Shown piece after piece: positions 1 through 8,948 of a stretch of DNA of 64,000 nucleotides. The notes beneath the pieces were generated by a model. It ran no database searches and was not told the origin of the DNA. It saw nothing but the letters and a program-made list of their open reading frames with translations. The number at the start of each line of letters is the position of its first letter. The first letter of the stretch is position 1. The translations under genes were made by a program, and so were the position numbers. The DNA comes from Cytobacillus firmus (GTDB lineage Bacteria; Bacillota; Bacilli; Bacillales; Cytobacillaceae), in contig NZ_CP086235.1 of NCBI RefSeq assembly GCF_023612095.1, positions 1,871,501-1,935,500 of the forward strand, written 5' to 3'.

Positions 1-292
1 GATAGTTAATATTGCCGTTAGTGAAAAACATCAGGGAGAGGGCATCGGCAGAAAACTTCTTCAGCATGCAATAGAGCTTGCTTTTGAAGGCGGAAATAAG
101 ACCCTTGAAATTGGTACGGGGAATTCCAGTATCGGGCAGCTGGCTCTTTACCAAAAATGCGGTTTTAGAATCACAGGGGTCGATAGAGATTTTTTTGTGC
201 GGCATTACAAAGAAGATATTCATGAAAATGGAATTCATTGCCGGGATATGATCAGACTGTCTATGGATTTACAAAGAAAGTCCCCCAAATAA
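1..292 (+). CDS. GNAT family N-acetyltransferase (3' part)
   Basis: The window opens inside this gene; the open frame begins at base 2 and ends with TAA at 290-292, giving 96 codons. The readable part carries the acetyl-CoA loop of GNAT enzymes (QGEGIGRKLL) and the C-terminal signature LALYQKCGF, followed by a tail typical of small GCN5-related acetyltransferases that acetylate amines or small molecules. The N-terminal third, with the substrate side, lies outside the window, so no substrate can be named. It lies about 100 bases upstream of yfkO on the same strand, with no clear terminator between them. The family call is secure; the specific function is unknown. Confidence 0.8.
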   Translation, partial: IVNIAVSEKHQGEGIGRKLLQHAIELAFEGGNKTLEIGTGNSSIGQLALYQKCGFRITGVDRDFFVRHYKEDIHENGIHCRDMIRLSMDLQRKSPK

Positions 293-396
293 TTAGAAAC
301 GGCAGTGAAAAGGACAAACTAAAAGCTGATTTCATGAATGTTGTGCTGTAATGTGTTACGTTAAAGTTAGAACAGTCAGAAAAGGAGTGTTTGGTT

Positions 397-1074
397 TTGC
401 GTGAAAAGGAAACTTTAAAGGAAGACATTCTGAATGCCTATCAATTCAGGCATGCAACAAAGGAATTTGATCCAAATAAACATATACCGGAAGAAGATTT
501 TCGATTTATATTGGAGACAGGCCGTCTGTCACCAAGTTCATTTGGTTTTGAACCATGGCGTTTTGTGGTTGTTCAGAACGAGGAGCTTCGTGAGAAAATT
601 AAGAATGCCTCCTGGGGAGCATTCGGTAAACTGCCTGAATCAAGCCACTTTGTCTTAGTCCTGGCAAGAACGAAAAAAGATACAAAGTATGATTCCCGGT
701 ATCTGCAGGATCATTTTAGAAATACTCTGGAGATGCCGGAAGAAATGCTGGAAAAATATTTGCAGCGGATTGAGGAATTCCAGAAGTCTGATTTTGATCT
801 TCTGGAAGGAGACCGACCTCTCTTTGATTGGGCCTGTAAGCAAAGCTATATCGCACTGGGGAATATGATGACTGCTGCTGCACAAATTGGCATAGATTCC
901 TGCCCGATTGAAGGTTTTGACATTGAAAAAATGAATAAGCTTCTGGGTGAGGAAGGTCTTCTTGAAGATGGAAGCTTCGGACTGTCGGTAATGTGTGCAT
1001 TTGGGTACAGAGTGAAAGACCCAAGGCCGAAAACACGCAGACCTTTCGATGATATTGTAAAGTGGATTGATTAG
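397..1074 (+). CDS. yfkO: NAD(P)H-dependent nitroreductase, YfkO-like
   Basis: This is an FMN-dependent, oxygen-insensitive nitroreductase of the NfsB group that reduces nitroaromatics and quinones with NAD(P)H in the cytoplasm. The sequence matches my memory of Bacillus subtilis YfkO over its whole length: an N-terminal FRHATKEFD motif supplying FMN phosphate contacts, LSPSSFGFEPWRF, the mid-protein IALGNMMTAAAQIGIDSCP block and the C-terminal FGYRVKDPRPKTR. Two in-frame TTG codons are possible starts, at 391 and 397. The AAAGGAG box at 381-387 is only 3 bases from the first but 9 bases from the second, so 397 is chosen (225 residues). A strong terminator follows immediately, so it is probably transcribed alone. 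YfkO itself is well supported; its physiological substrate is not. Confidence 0.9.
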   Translation: MREKETLKEDILNAYQFRHATKEFDPNKHIPEEDFRFILETGRLSPSSFGFEPWRFVVVQNEELREKIKNASWGAFGKLPESSHFVLVLARTKKDTKYDSRYLQDHFRNTLEMPEEMLEKYLQRIEEFQKSDFDLLEGDRPLFDWACKQSYIALGNMMTAAAQIGIDSCPIEGFDIEKMNKLLGEEGLLEDGSFGLSVMCAFGYRVKDPRPKTRRPFDDIVKWID

Positions 1075-1102
1075 GAAAAGAGCTTGGACTCTTTTCCTTT
1101 TT
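1072..1102 (+). terminator. Rho-independent terminator after yfkO
   Basis: A GGAAAAGAG / CTCTTTTCC stem with a short loop, followed by a T run, starts at the yfkO stop codon. Confidence 0.85.
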
Positions 1103-1183
1103 GATTGTAAAAAAAGGAAATTGTAATTATAGCTAGAAAACTAATAAGAAATCAAATGCGCCCAATTAAGAAAGGAAGCCTTT

Positions 1184-1737
1184 ATGAAGATAACAAAAGA
1201 AAGATTTGAGAACACCAGCAGATGGATAAAGAGAAATGCAAGACCGCTTGAATCAGCTTTATGGTCATACCATTTTGAGGATCGTAATGCTGAAGGGGCA
1301 ATAAACTGCATTGAAGCTTTTCAGAATGACGACGGAGGATTCGGAATGGCATTGAACCTGATTTCTGGTCACCACACTCATCACCGATGGCTTCATGGGC
1401 AGCCGGACAAATATTGATGAACATTGAGGCAAAACCTGAGTTACAGGTTGTACAAAAGCTATTAAATTATTTAGAACACAGCTATATACATGAAAAGAAT
1501 ATGTGGCCATCAGTGATGCCTGCAAACAACGATTACCCACATGCTCCATGGTGGCATTGGACTGAGGGTGTTCAGGAAAATTGGTCTTATAATCCAAGTG
1601 CGGAGCTTGCCGGGTTCTTATTGCATTGGTCACTGCCAGGAAGCAGTGCTGCTGAAATAGGGTGGAGAACCGTAGTTGCATATTTAATGGAAGCTGATGA
1701 AATGGATAGACACGAAATCAACGAAATGGAAATCTAA
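1184..1737 (+). pseudogene. Prenyltransferase/squalene-cyclase-fold protein, frameshifted
   Basis: A good ribosome site (AAAGGAAGCC) precedes ATG 1184. The first 56 or so codons include the QNDDGGFG repeat motif of terpene cyclase/prenyltransferase alpha-barrel proteins. The frame is then lost; restoring one A in the GGAATGG stretch near 1345 gives GNGIEPDFWSP leading directly into the second frame (MASWAAGQIL, then WHWTEGVQENWSYNPSAE), which runs to TAA 1735-1737. Bacillus genomes carry uncharacterised proteins of this type, usually about 300 residues, whereas only about 184 codons are present here. The end may be natural or truncated, because the next gene's start codon at 1753 is interrupted by the IS. 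The function is unknown. The single indel in a short A run may be a sequencing error. Confidence 0.6.
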
Positions 1738-1754
1738 TTAAAAGGAGATAAAAT

Positions 1755-3552
1755 GAGGCTGACTCAAAAGGTCGTTGAATGACGACTTTTTTGAGTCAGT
1801 TTTATTTTTTTGGATATTTTTCTCTATTTTTGAACAAATAATCAAAACTAGAGGGCCATTTCCCTCTAGTTTGTTTCCAATTTTATCGTGTTTTTTCTCC
1901 GTTCATCCCACTTTTTTAAGTTGTGGGCAACACAAATAAGACCCCAATCCGTGCTGTTTTTTGATAGGCCTCTTAGAGAAAAACGGCTAAATTTTCGGTT
2001 GTGTTTAATCTGTCCAAAGACTGGCTCGACATCAATTTTTCGATTTCTGTACTTTCGAGCACCATCTTCTGAGGCAAGTCTCTTCCTGACTTCCTCTCGC
2101 TGCTTTTGATTTCCGATGGAGACCTGAACGGTCTTTGTGTCTTTATCTTTAGCACAGGTTAATTGAAACGGACAGCCTTGACACTGGGTACAGCGATACG
2201 TTCTTTTAATTGATTCATATCCATTATCTGATTTTCTTTTAGACTCATATTGGAAAGTAAGGCGCTTGCCGTTCTTACAAATCCATTCATCCAACTCCGC
2301 ATCGTAATCCATGTTTTCTATTCTTCCGACTTGTTCTTTCCATTTCCTCTTGGTTTCTTTATCAAATGTATTGTATTTAATGTAGGCTTCGATTTCTTCT
2401 TTTTCACAATAAGCGTAATTTTCTTCACTCCCATATCCAGAGTCGGCAATTATTGACTTGGGCTTGGGACGGTTATATTTATCCAGTACCTCCATATGGG
2501 GAATAAGGCAACCTGGATCTCCAGCACGCTGATGCAGGCTAAAACCAACAACGAACTGGTTTTCTGTCCCGATTTGCACGTTGTAGCCATGTTTCAACTG
2601 GCCGTTTTTCATATGATCCTCTTTCATCCGCATGAAAGTAGCGTCCTGATCTGTTTTAGAGTAGCTATTTCTCCCCTCAAAGGTCGATTTTTGCTGTTCA
2701 TATTTTTGTTTTCTTGGCAGAAGGTCTTTTTCCAATTGGTTCTTTACTTTTTTTAAGGTCTTATTTTTCGGTTCCTTTTCTAAACGTTTCTCCAATTTTT
2801 TTACCGTTTCAGCTATTTTTTCTGAAGAAATCGGAGACTCTTCTAACTTCTCCATTAGATCTAATTCCTGTTCTGCCTCTTCGTCTTCCTCTGTAACCTG
2901 CTCAATCTGAAGGCTAAGCTGTTTAAATTTCTCATCCAATTTCCGATCATATTTCTCAGTCGATTTTCGCCAGACGAAGGTATACTTATTCGCATTAGCT
3001 TCTATTTTGGTGCCATCCAGAAAGTAATCCTCTAGTTTTACATATCCTTCTTCCCGCAAGAGGTCGACAATGGAAAAGAAGGTTTCATAAATGACATCTT
3101 TCATTCGTTCAGATCGGAACCGATTAATAGTGCGGAAATTGGGCTGCTGTTCACCTGAAAGCCACATGAAAATAATGTTTTCTGTTAGCTGTTTAGCGAT
3201 TTGACGGGAAGAATAAATTCGGTTTGAGTAAGCATAAAGAATAATTTTCAACATCATCTGAGGGTGGTAAGGAGGACTTCCGCCTCCTGGATATAAAGAT
3301 GAAAAGATAGTAGGATTCATCTGATCGACTGCGAAGTCGATCAAACGGGCAAGATGTTGTTGGGGGATTCGTACTTGAAGGTCCAATGGAAGAACTAGTT
3401 GTTTCGTGTTATACTCTCTATACATAAGAAAATCGTTCCTTTCACGTATGGTTTGTTGTGGTGACTTAATTATACCAAAAGTGAACGATTTTCTTATTTT
3501 TTTATGCAATCAAAAAGAGAGTGCCCAAAAGAAATACTTTTGGGACACCCCC
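1755..3552 (-). mobile_element. IS1182-family insertion sequence
   Basis: The element spans about 1.8 kb. Its ends form an imperfect inverted repeat: GAGGCTGACTCAAAAG at the left, and the complement of GGGGGTGTCCCAAAAG at the right, with each end able to fold into a hairpin (AAAAGGTCGT...ACGACTTTTTT at 1767-1793). It carries one transposase gene on the minus strand. The left end lies directly on an AAGGAGATAAAATG translation start (ATG 1753), whose gene is not recovered on the right side, so the insertion was accompanied by loss of flanking DNA. Boundaries are good to a few bases. Confidence 0.8.
1866..3425 (-). CDS. IS1182 family transposase
   Basis: This is a full-length DDE transposase of the IS1182 group (519 residues from the chosen start). 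The N-terminal domain (QLVLPLDLQVRIPQ, then HPQMMLKIILYAYSNRIYSSR) and the catalytic signatures are intact: [12 protein letters not shown], then [20 protein letters not shown], then IADSGYGSEENY and the C-terminal DVEPVFGQIKHN. The frame is open for 28 more codons upstream, but ATG at 3423-3425 is preceded by GAAAGGAA at suitable spacing and starts where family members normally start (MYREYNTKQ). A second, deleted IS1182 relative sits at 25.1-26.6 kb. Nothing in this copy looks broken, so it may be active. Confidence 0.9.
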   Translation of the reverse strand: MYREYNTKQLVLPLDLQVRIPQQHLARLIDFAVDQMNPTIFSSLYPGGGSPPYHPQMMLKIILYAYSNRIYSSRQIAKQLTENIIFMWLSGEQQPNFRTINRFRSERMKDVIYETFFSIVDLLREEGYVKLEDYFLDGTKIEANANKYTFVWRKSTEKYDRKLDEKFKQLSLQIEQVTEEDEEAEQELDLMEKLEESPISSEKIAETVKKLEKRLEKEPKNKTLKKVKNQLEKDLLPRKQKYEQQKSTFEGRNSYSKTDQDATFMRMKEDHMKNGQLKHGYNVQIGTENQFVVGFSLHQRAGDPGCLIPHMEVLDKYNRPKPKSIIADSGYGSEENYAYCEKEEIEAYIKYNTFDKETKRKWKEQVGRIENMDYDAELDEWICKNGKRLTFQYESKRKSDNGYESIKRTYRCTQCQGCPFQLTCAKDKDTKTVQVSIGNQKQREEVRKRLASEDGARKYRNRKIDVEPVFGQIKHNRKFSRFSLRGLSKNSTDWGLICVAHNLKKWDERRKNTIKLETN

Positions 3553-3574
3553 TTGTTTTGGAGGAAGACAAACA

Positions 3575-3886
3575 ATGATTAATTATATAAAAAATATATT
3601 TTTCAGGGATCGGGTTAAGAAACTAAATCTACTAGGATTTAGTACCTTTGTTAATGAGTATAAATATGATGAATTTAATGAAGTTGAATGCATGGCATTA
3701 AATGAAAAATTGGATTCAATAATAGAAGAATACAATTTAGGAAACGATGTTTATTTAAATCGTAAAACAATAAATATATCAGATTTAAGTGATAGTTTTA
3801 CAAAAGCCCAAAGGGATTACTTGATATATTACCACCATCCATCCATGAAAATGAAATATTTATCTTTATTCTTTTTCTTACTTTAG
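3575..3886 (+). CDS. Small hypothetical protein
   Basis: ATG 3575 follows GGAGGAAG at good spacing; an in-frame extension upstream runs into the IS1182 end and is ignored. The product is 103 residues, hydrophilic, rich in Asn, Tyr and Lys, with no signal peptide or membrane segment until a short hydrophobic tail (LSLFFFLL). That odd tail suggests that the original C-terminus has been lost by a deletion or frameshift. I do not recognise the family. It stands between an IS1182 copy and a topB of the accessory type, in AT-rich DNA. Confidence 0.5.
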   Translation: MINYIKNIFFRDRVKKLNLLGFSTFVNEYKYDEFNEVECMALNEKLDSIIEEYNLGNDVYLNRKTINISDLSDSFTKAQRDYLIYYHHPSMKMKYLSLFFFLL

Positions 3887-3994
3887 TCCCAATAAAGAAT
3901 CGGGTTTTTTTACGCAAGATGAGAAGCACATTATTGTTTCGTTAATTTCCGAAATTAAATACTTAAATACTACTGTTAAAAAGGAGATTGTAAT

Positions 3995-6043
3995 ATGAAG
4001 GAACTATTTGTTTGTGAAAAACCAAGTGTAGCGAGAGACTTAGCAGCAACCATTTCAGGAGGTTATAAAGAAGGGGAAGGACATTATATCGGAAACGATG
4101 GAAAACTTTATACATTCGCTTTTGGCCACCTGGTTAATTGTGTAAGTCCGGAATCTATAAACGAAGAATGGGGATGGAAGGGTAATGTTAACAAGCTGCC
4201 TTTTTTCATCAAGAATATTCCTTTAACTTTAATTGACAATCCAGGAGTCAAAAAGCAATACAGGACGATCACAGCCCTTATGAAACAATCAGATTTAGTT
4301 TATATTGCGACTGATGCTGGAAGAGAAGGAGAACACATCTTTCGAAAAATCTACTCGTTAAGTGGGGTCTAAAGACCTTTAAAGCGCATGTGGATTCAGG
4401 ATATGACCAAGGAAGGGATTATCAAAGCATTCAAAAACGCTAAAGACGGATCACATTATGAAGGTTTAGCTGCGGCCGGAAAATTAAGAGAAGAATCGGA
4501 CCTCCTTATTGGAATGAATAGTACCATGATGGTTACAAAATTAAGCAAAAGTCCTAAAGTACTTTCTTTAGGTCGGGTTCAGACTCCTACTCTGGCCATG
4601 GTAGTAAGGCGGGATAAAACTATAGAAAATTTCTCTAAGGTTGTTCATTATTCAATTTCTGCAACAGCTAAAAACGGAGCTAAATATGAGCTTGTATTGG
4701 ATAAAGATACTCATTTAACGAAAGGGGCTGCACAATCCATTTTAAAAACTCTCGGAAGCCGTACGGCTTTTGATATGACTGTAAAAACAAAGGAAGAGAA
4801 GCCTAATAAATTGTTTGATTTAACTGAGCTTCAGAAGTTTATGAATGAAAAATATAAATGGAGTGCAAGCCATACATTAAGCACCACCCAAGCCTTATAC
4901 GAAAAACAATATGTAACATATCCTCGTACTAGTTCGGAATACATTGCGAACGATTCGGAACTCCCTGAACTGCTTGAAAAACATTCTGGCCATGAATGGG
5001 TTCAAAACATTCTTTCAAAGGGGTATAAGATTGAATCTTCATTTGTAGATCCTTCGAAAGTAACAGATCATGAGACAATTATTATTACATCTAAAGTGGC
5101 CAGCAACCTTTCGGGGGATGAAGCAACACTATATAATGTGATTTTCACCAGATTTTTAGCAGCCTTTTATCCGTATGCTGTAAAAGAAGAAGCAACAGCT
5201 ACTTTTTTAGATCAAGAATACACATTTAAGGCGAAAGAAACTGTACTAATTGAGCTTGGATGGAGAGAGCTTTATGGTGAATCTCTTCAGGAAGGTTCGT
5301 TGAAGAATTCTAGTTTAAGTGATGTAGGAGAATACTCTTTAATTCAAAAAGAAACAAAACCACCAAAGAGATATACTGAAGGAACTTTATTACATGATAT
5401 GAAACACGCAGCTAAGTTCCTGGATCAAGCAGATGATAAAAAAATGATGAAAGCAGTTGAGGGGATTGGCACCACAGCAACTAGGGATAGCATTATCGAA
5501 AAGTTAGTGCAGCGTGGCTTTATTGAGAAAAAGAAAAACCAAATCATTTCAACAACACTTGGCCGAGAATTAATAGAAATGATGCCTGAAGATTTTTCCT
5601 TGTATAGTGTTAAGTTAACTGCATTTTTTGAAACAATGCTATCCCAAGTAGAAAAAGGAGAATTGAAAGAAGAAACCTTTTATGAAGAACTTGAAGGGCT
5701 TCTGAAACGAACTGCTGAAGAAATTAAAGGAAATGTAAAAACTCTTTCTTCAGCATCAAATCCAGCCAAAGAATCTGTTGCTATTTGCCCGAAATGCAAA
5801 AAGGAAATTTATGAAAATAGCAAAGGATACTCATGTTCAGGATATAAAGATGGGTGCAAAACAACTATTTGGAAAAATGGATTAGAGAAGTTAGGGAAAA
5901 AGACTATTACCAAAAATGAAGCTGATAAGCTCTTTTCTGGTAAAACCATTAAGGTGACACTGAAGTCAAAACAAGGAAAGTCATATAAGGCCGATGTGGT
6001 GTTCAATATGGATAAAAACTGGATTGAATTTGCAAATAAGTAA
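3995..6043 (+). pseudogene. topB: DNA topoisomerase III with in-frame stop codon
   Basis: This is a type IA topoisomerase that passes single strands to decatenate DNA. The reading frame is continuous from ATG 3995 to TAA 6041-6043 except for one TAA at 4370-4372 after codon 125, where homologues have a Lys or Arg before PLKRMW; one base change (AAA to TAA) explains it. The TOPRIM domain (CEKPSVARDLA, then IATDAGREGEHIF) lies before the stop; the catalytic tyrosine (YVTYPRTSS), the fold-closing GIGTTATRDSIIEKL and a C-terminal zinc finger (CPKCKKEIY...CSGYKDGC) lie after it. A restart at ATG 4388 would lack TOPRIM and be inactive. The length of about 682 codons and the divergence from core TopB fit the plasmid/ICE-associated group (inference). 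It is either a true nonsense mutation or a base-call error. Confidence 0.8.
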
Positions 6044-6158
6044 AGTAAATTGGTATTAACTTTTTTTGGAACTTATGTAGTTTGCCCTCAAGAAAAAAAG
6101 GCCATTAAGGTAGCCTAGTCGTGTTTGTAATAATTTGAACAGTAATCATCAAACTGAG

Positions 6159-6329
6159 TTAGAATTTATTTTTAAAGTAATATACTGCTGCTGGAATTAA
6201 GTATAAAAGAAAAAAGATAAGAGGTCCGAATAATATTATTGTTCCCAGAATTTCATTGGTATGTTCTTTTGCAAAATTAACTCCAAAAATTATGGCTAAA
6301 ATAAAAAGAAAAAACCAAAGTTTATTCAA
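6159..6329 (-). CDS. Small membrane protein, 56 residues
   Basis: This short gene is easily missed. TTG at 6327-6329 is preceded on the minus strand by AAAGGA at nine bases' spacing. The 56-residue product starts MNKLWFFLFILAIIFG and has two predicted membrane segments (about residues 3-19 and 30-51), separated by a short charged stretch (KEHTNE), and ends in YFKNKF. No homologue is recognised. It lies downstream of the terminator that closes the neighbouring minus-strand pair, so it should have its own promoter. Coding potential rests on the ribosome site and the clean hydrophobic pattern only. Confidence 0.5.
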   Translation of the reverse strand: MNKLWFFLFILAIIFGVNFAKEHTNEILGTIILFGPLIFFLLYLIPAAVYYFKNKF

Positions 6330-6388
6330 AAGACCACATCCTTTACTATCTTAATTTCTGGCTTAATTTAGAGGGTTTTTACATAATC

Positions 6389-6430
6389 AAAAACAGGAAG
6401 AACTTAAATAAGATAGTCCTTCCTGTTTTT
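6389..6430 (-). terminator. Bidirectional rho-independent terminator
   Basis: An AAAAACAGGAAG / CTTCCTGTTTTT stem with an 18-base loop lies directly after the minus-strand gene ending at 6438. The arms have A and T tails, so it can work on both strands. Confidence 0.8.
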
Positions 6431-6437
6431 GAAATAG

Positions 6438-7145
6438 CTATTTAGAGACTCCTAGTAGTAAAATTCTTTTAGAACTTACTTCTACAACAAAAGAAATTTG
6501 TTCATAAATTGTAGCTAGTAATCTAACAGCAAAATTGTTCAAAATGTTTTCATTAAATAAAAGTCTGTCAGGTTCTGTTCTGAAATTAGGATAACATTTT
6601 TTTAAAAAATGTATCAACTCAGTCTCTGAAGATTGTTCAGTGAGATTTAACGGTTCAATAAAATTATTATTCAATGTGTAAATCTCTTTTTCTCCAGTTT
6701 CCGGGACTACTTGTGAATAATCTTTTTTTTCAAACCCATTAAATGGACTAAAGTAAAGTCCTTTAACAAACAAGTTTAAATCATTATTATTAATTTGATT
6801 GGAAAATTGATGGATTGAAGATTCAATTGGATTTTCAAGATGAATAAATTTTAATTGTTCACCTGAATATAAGAATCTTACTTGTTTAAAGTGTTTAGTA
6901 TAAAGGGTTAATTTCTTCATATCATAGCCTGAAGGATTCCAAATATACTCAGAAAGACTATTACTAAACACATAGTTTCTAGATAGTAATAGTTGCTCTA
7001 CACTAGATAAAGTTCCGGTATTAGTTCTGATCTCAGAAGGAATTCTTTCTTTTTTGGTTATAGACTTAAAGTCCTTGTTTTCCATTTCGTTTGTTATAAA
7101 AATGGATGTATCCTGAGAATCTCGTTTAATTGCCCAATCCTTCAT
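6438..7145 (-). CDS. Hypothetical protein, 235 residues
   Basis: An open frame of 235 codons starts at ATG 7145, with GGGAG a little far upstream (about 12 bases). The product is soluble, without signal peptide or membrane spans, and has no motif that I recognise; it is rich in Asn, Glu and Phe. It begins 25 bases after the secreted-protein gene 7171-7671 and ends at a terminator, so the two very likely form an operon. A cytoplasmic protein co-expressed with a small exported protein could be a regulator, a processing factor or an immunity function; none of these can be chosen from the sequence. Confidence 0.55.
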   Translation of the reverse strand: MKDWAIKRDSQDTSIFITNEMENKDFKSITKKERIPSEIRTNTGTLSSVEQLLLSRNYVFSNSLSEYIWNPSGYDMKKLTLYTKHFKQVRFLYSGEQLKFIHLENPIESSIHQFSNQINNNDLNLFVKGLYFSPFNGFEKKDYSQVVPETGEKEIYTLNNNFIEPLNLTEQSSETELIHFLKKCYPNFRTEPDRLLFNENILNNFAVRLLATIYEQISFVVEVSSKRILLLGVSK

Positions 7146-7170
7146 AGACCATTTTATCTCCCATTCTTAT

Positions 7171-7671
7171 TTACTTGACTGTAAATTTTGTAGACCAAAA
7201 TGTAGCTACATTATATGGAATATCGCTTTCATATCCGTATATATAACCATGGACACTTGCTTGGTAACTGCCTTTAGTTAAAACAGGATTTGTAACTAGC
7301 TCAACAAAAGTCTTTCCGTTAAGTCCGCGTACAGGAAGATTATAATATTTTGATAAAGTTTTAGTTCCATCTACTATTTTATAAAATCTTACAGTAAGTT
7401 GTCCGGAAGTTAAAGGTCTTGTAGAAACTAAGTCGATGTCACACTCTGCATATCCTGTAAGACCCTGGCAAGTTATTACACCGCCACCAATAATAGCATT
7501 AGGTTGAATATCACCATTTAAATTGGTTTCCAATTCGTTTTCATCTACTTGGGACTTCTCTAATGAAGAATCACTCTGTAGATTAGTGCTTGCAAAATTT
7601 AAACTTGGGAAAGACGTTAAAACTAGTAAAAGCGTTAGAAAAACAATTAAAGACTTCATAATTTTTCTCAT
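7171..7671 (-). CDS. Small secreted protein, predicted beta-sandwich
   Basis: ATG 7671 follows AAGGGAGAT. The N-terminus is a textbook Sec signal peptide: basic MRKIMK, a hydrophobic core (SLIVFLTLLLVLTSF) and a small-residue cleavage region near LNFAS, followed by an acidic, polar propeptide-like stretch of about 35 residues. The mature part of about 110 residues has alternating hydrophobic residues typical of an Ig-like fold and two cysteines (TCQG, ECDI) about ten residues apart that could form a disulphide. It is the first gene of a two-gene minus-strand operon. It resembles, in general design only, the secreted proteins at 27.9 and 31.8 kb. The function is unknown; it may be a surface or extracellular effector. 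Confidence 0.6.
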   Translation of the reverse strand: MRKIMKSLIVFLTLLLVLTSFPSLNFASTNLQSDSSLEKSQVDENELETNLNGDIQPNAIIGGGVITCQGLTGYAECDIDLVSTRPLTSGQLTVRFYKIVDGTKTLSKYYNLPVRGLNGKTFVELVTNPVLTKGSYQASVHGYIYGYESDIPYNVATFWSTKFTVK

Positions 7672-7781
7672 GAGTTATCTCCCTTTTTAAAGTTTTTTCA
7701 CAATATAATAATTCTATATATATATCCATTTTTCCTCCTAAATTCAGGAAAAAACATTTATGAGCGAAAGGTTGTAAAGGA

Positions 7782-7967
7782 ATGCTAAAAAAAATTTATG
7801 TAGCTACGTTTGGTACAATCTTGTTTCTTTTTGCCCTGAATTATATTAATACCGAAATAGCAAAGGATAACTTCCTTCCTTTATTTGTGTTGTTTGTTAT
7901 TACTGTGATTATATGGCTAGTTAGATGGATCAGATGGTCATTAAGGAGAAAACAAACAAGAAACTGA
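7782..7967 (+). CDS. Small two-span membrane protein
   Basis: The product is 61 residues, starting at ATG 7782 behind GAAAGG at about ten bases. Two hydrophobic segments (about residues 5-21 and 31-47) are followed by a strongly basic tail (RWIRWSLRRKQTRN), which by the positive-inside rule would stay in the cytoplasm. A terminator overlaps the stop codon, so it is a single-gene transcript divergent from the secreted-protein operon 7171-7671. No family is recognised. It may be an immunity-type or stress-type small membrane protein, but that is only a suggestion from its neighbours. Confidence 0.5.
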   Translation: MLKKIYVATFGTILFLFALNYINTEIAKDNFLPLFVLFVITVIIWLVRWIRWSLRRKQTRN

Positions 7968-7996
7968 CAGGGTTTATACCTTGTCGGTTTTTTTGA
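7964..7996 (+). terminator. Rho-independent terminator
   Basis: A CTGACAGGG...CCTTGTCGG stem followed by seven T residues closes the small membrane protein gene. Confidence 0.75.
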
Positions 7997-8108
7997 TGTT
8001 CAGAAAACCCCCTAATTATAGGAGATTTGAATCATAGCACACAATCCCATAATTTTTACATTTTTAAAAATTATTGGTATTTTTGGATAATTTAAGGTAA
8101 GATTAAAG

Positions 8109-8921
8109 TGTGTAAAAGTCATTGTCCACTAATCTAAGGGGAAAAACTATGTTTAAAAAGACATTAGTATCATTACTTTCGGTTGCTGTATTACTAAGTC
8201 CAGTATCAAATGTTTTTGCCAACAGTAATGGAACTCAAGAAATTACTGACAAGAAGGCTTATTTAGATTCCTTGAAAAAGGAAGAAAAGCAATCTATTGA
8301 GGTTAGAGGAGAAAAATACGACGTTTATCAGTATCAACAAGCTGATGGATCTGTTAGAATGGAAGCGCATAGCCCTGAAGGCAATGTAGAAGCTTTTAAG
8401 TTGGATGACAACGTTTTATATGATGAAAATGGTAAGAAAGTTGCGACTTTCAATGAAGAGTATGTTCCGGAAAGTGAGGCATTAACGCCAGCTTCAAAAG
8501 AGACAGATAATGAAATAGGAATCATGGCATATCATGAATCGAAAACCTCTCCGTATCCAAGTAGCGACTATACAATAAATAAAGGTGCAACTTATGGTAA
8601 TGTACAGCTGTCAACAAATATCAAAAACATGACAACTGGTGCTTTGGCTGTTACTATAGGAGTAATTTCAACTGTTCTAGGGACTGTAATATCCTCCATG
8701 CTGATTGCTATTGCAATTGAAACTGACATTAATGCGTATGCTATATTCTACAAAAAGCAAAGATGGGATCATAAGAGTTTAGGTATTCTTGCTCAAGAAT
8801 ATTTTGTCACTATGTATTGGGATCCTAACCGTCAACACCAAGCTGGTACAACCAAAAAATACTATTTGCTCTATAGCTAAGACAATTAATTAATAATCTA
8901 GTAAATAATGACTTTTACACA
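8109..8921. repeat. 15-bp perfect inverted repeat bracketing one gene
   Basis: TGTGTAAAAGTCATT at 8109-8123 recurs as its exact complement AATGACTTTTACACA at 8907-8921; allowing one mismatch, the match extends to 18 of 19. The inner edges are 25 bases before the start codon and 26 bases after the stop codon of the secreted-protein gene, and each copy also lies just upstream of the ribosome site of a gene (8149 and 8949). Confidence 0.7.
8149..8880 (+). CDS. Secreted protein, possible geobacillin-26-like antimicrobial
   Basis: ATG 8149 follows AAGGGGAAAAACT; nine more in-frame codons upstream overlap the inverted repeat and are not used. The 243-residue product has a clear signal peptide (MFKKTLVSLLSVAVLLSP...NVFA), then a charged domain of about 100 residues with a repeated-strand look (VRGEKYDVYQYQQADGSVRM, FKLDDNVLYDENGKKVATF). 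The sequence IGIMAYHESK starts a different C-terminal part, with a 30-residue glycine/alanine-rich hydrophobic stretch (TGALAVTIGVISTVLGTVIS) and an aromatic tail. A signal, propeptide and amphipathic/hydrophobic core is the plan of large unmodified bacteriocins such as the geobacillin 26 type; this comparison is from memory of general architecture and is tentative. The membrane protein gene at 8949 follows at once and could encode immunity. Confidence 0.5.
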   Translation: MFKKTLVSLLSVAVLLSPVSNVFANSNGTQEITDKKAYLDSLKKEEKQSIEVRGEKYDVYQYQQADGSVRMEAHSPEGNVEAFKLDDNVLYDENGKKVATFNEEYVPESEALTPASKETDNEIGIMAYHESKTSPYPSSDYTINKGATYGNVQLSTNIKNMTTGALAVTIGVISTVLGTVISSMLIAIAIETDINAYAIFYKKQRWDHKSLGILAQEYFVTMYWDPNRQHQAGTTKKYYLLYS

Positions 8922-8948
8922 TTTTTTAAAGTGGAGGAGTAAGTGAAA

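Noticed and set aside
716..1036. Minus-strand gene inside yfkO
   Set aside because: It lies entirely antisense to a well-conserved nitroreductase and has no ribosome site.
4388..6043. Independent gene from the internal ATG of topB
   Set aside because: No ribosome site at 4388, and the piece lacks the TOPRIM domain; the frame is continuous with the upstream part apart from one stop codon.
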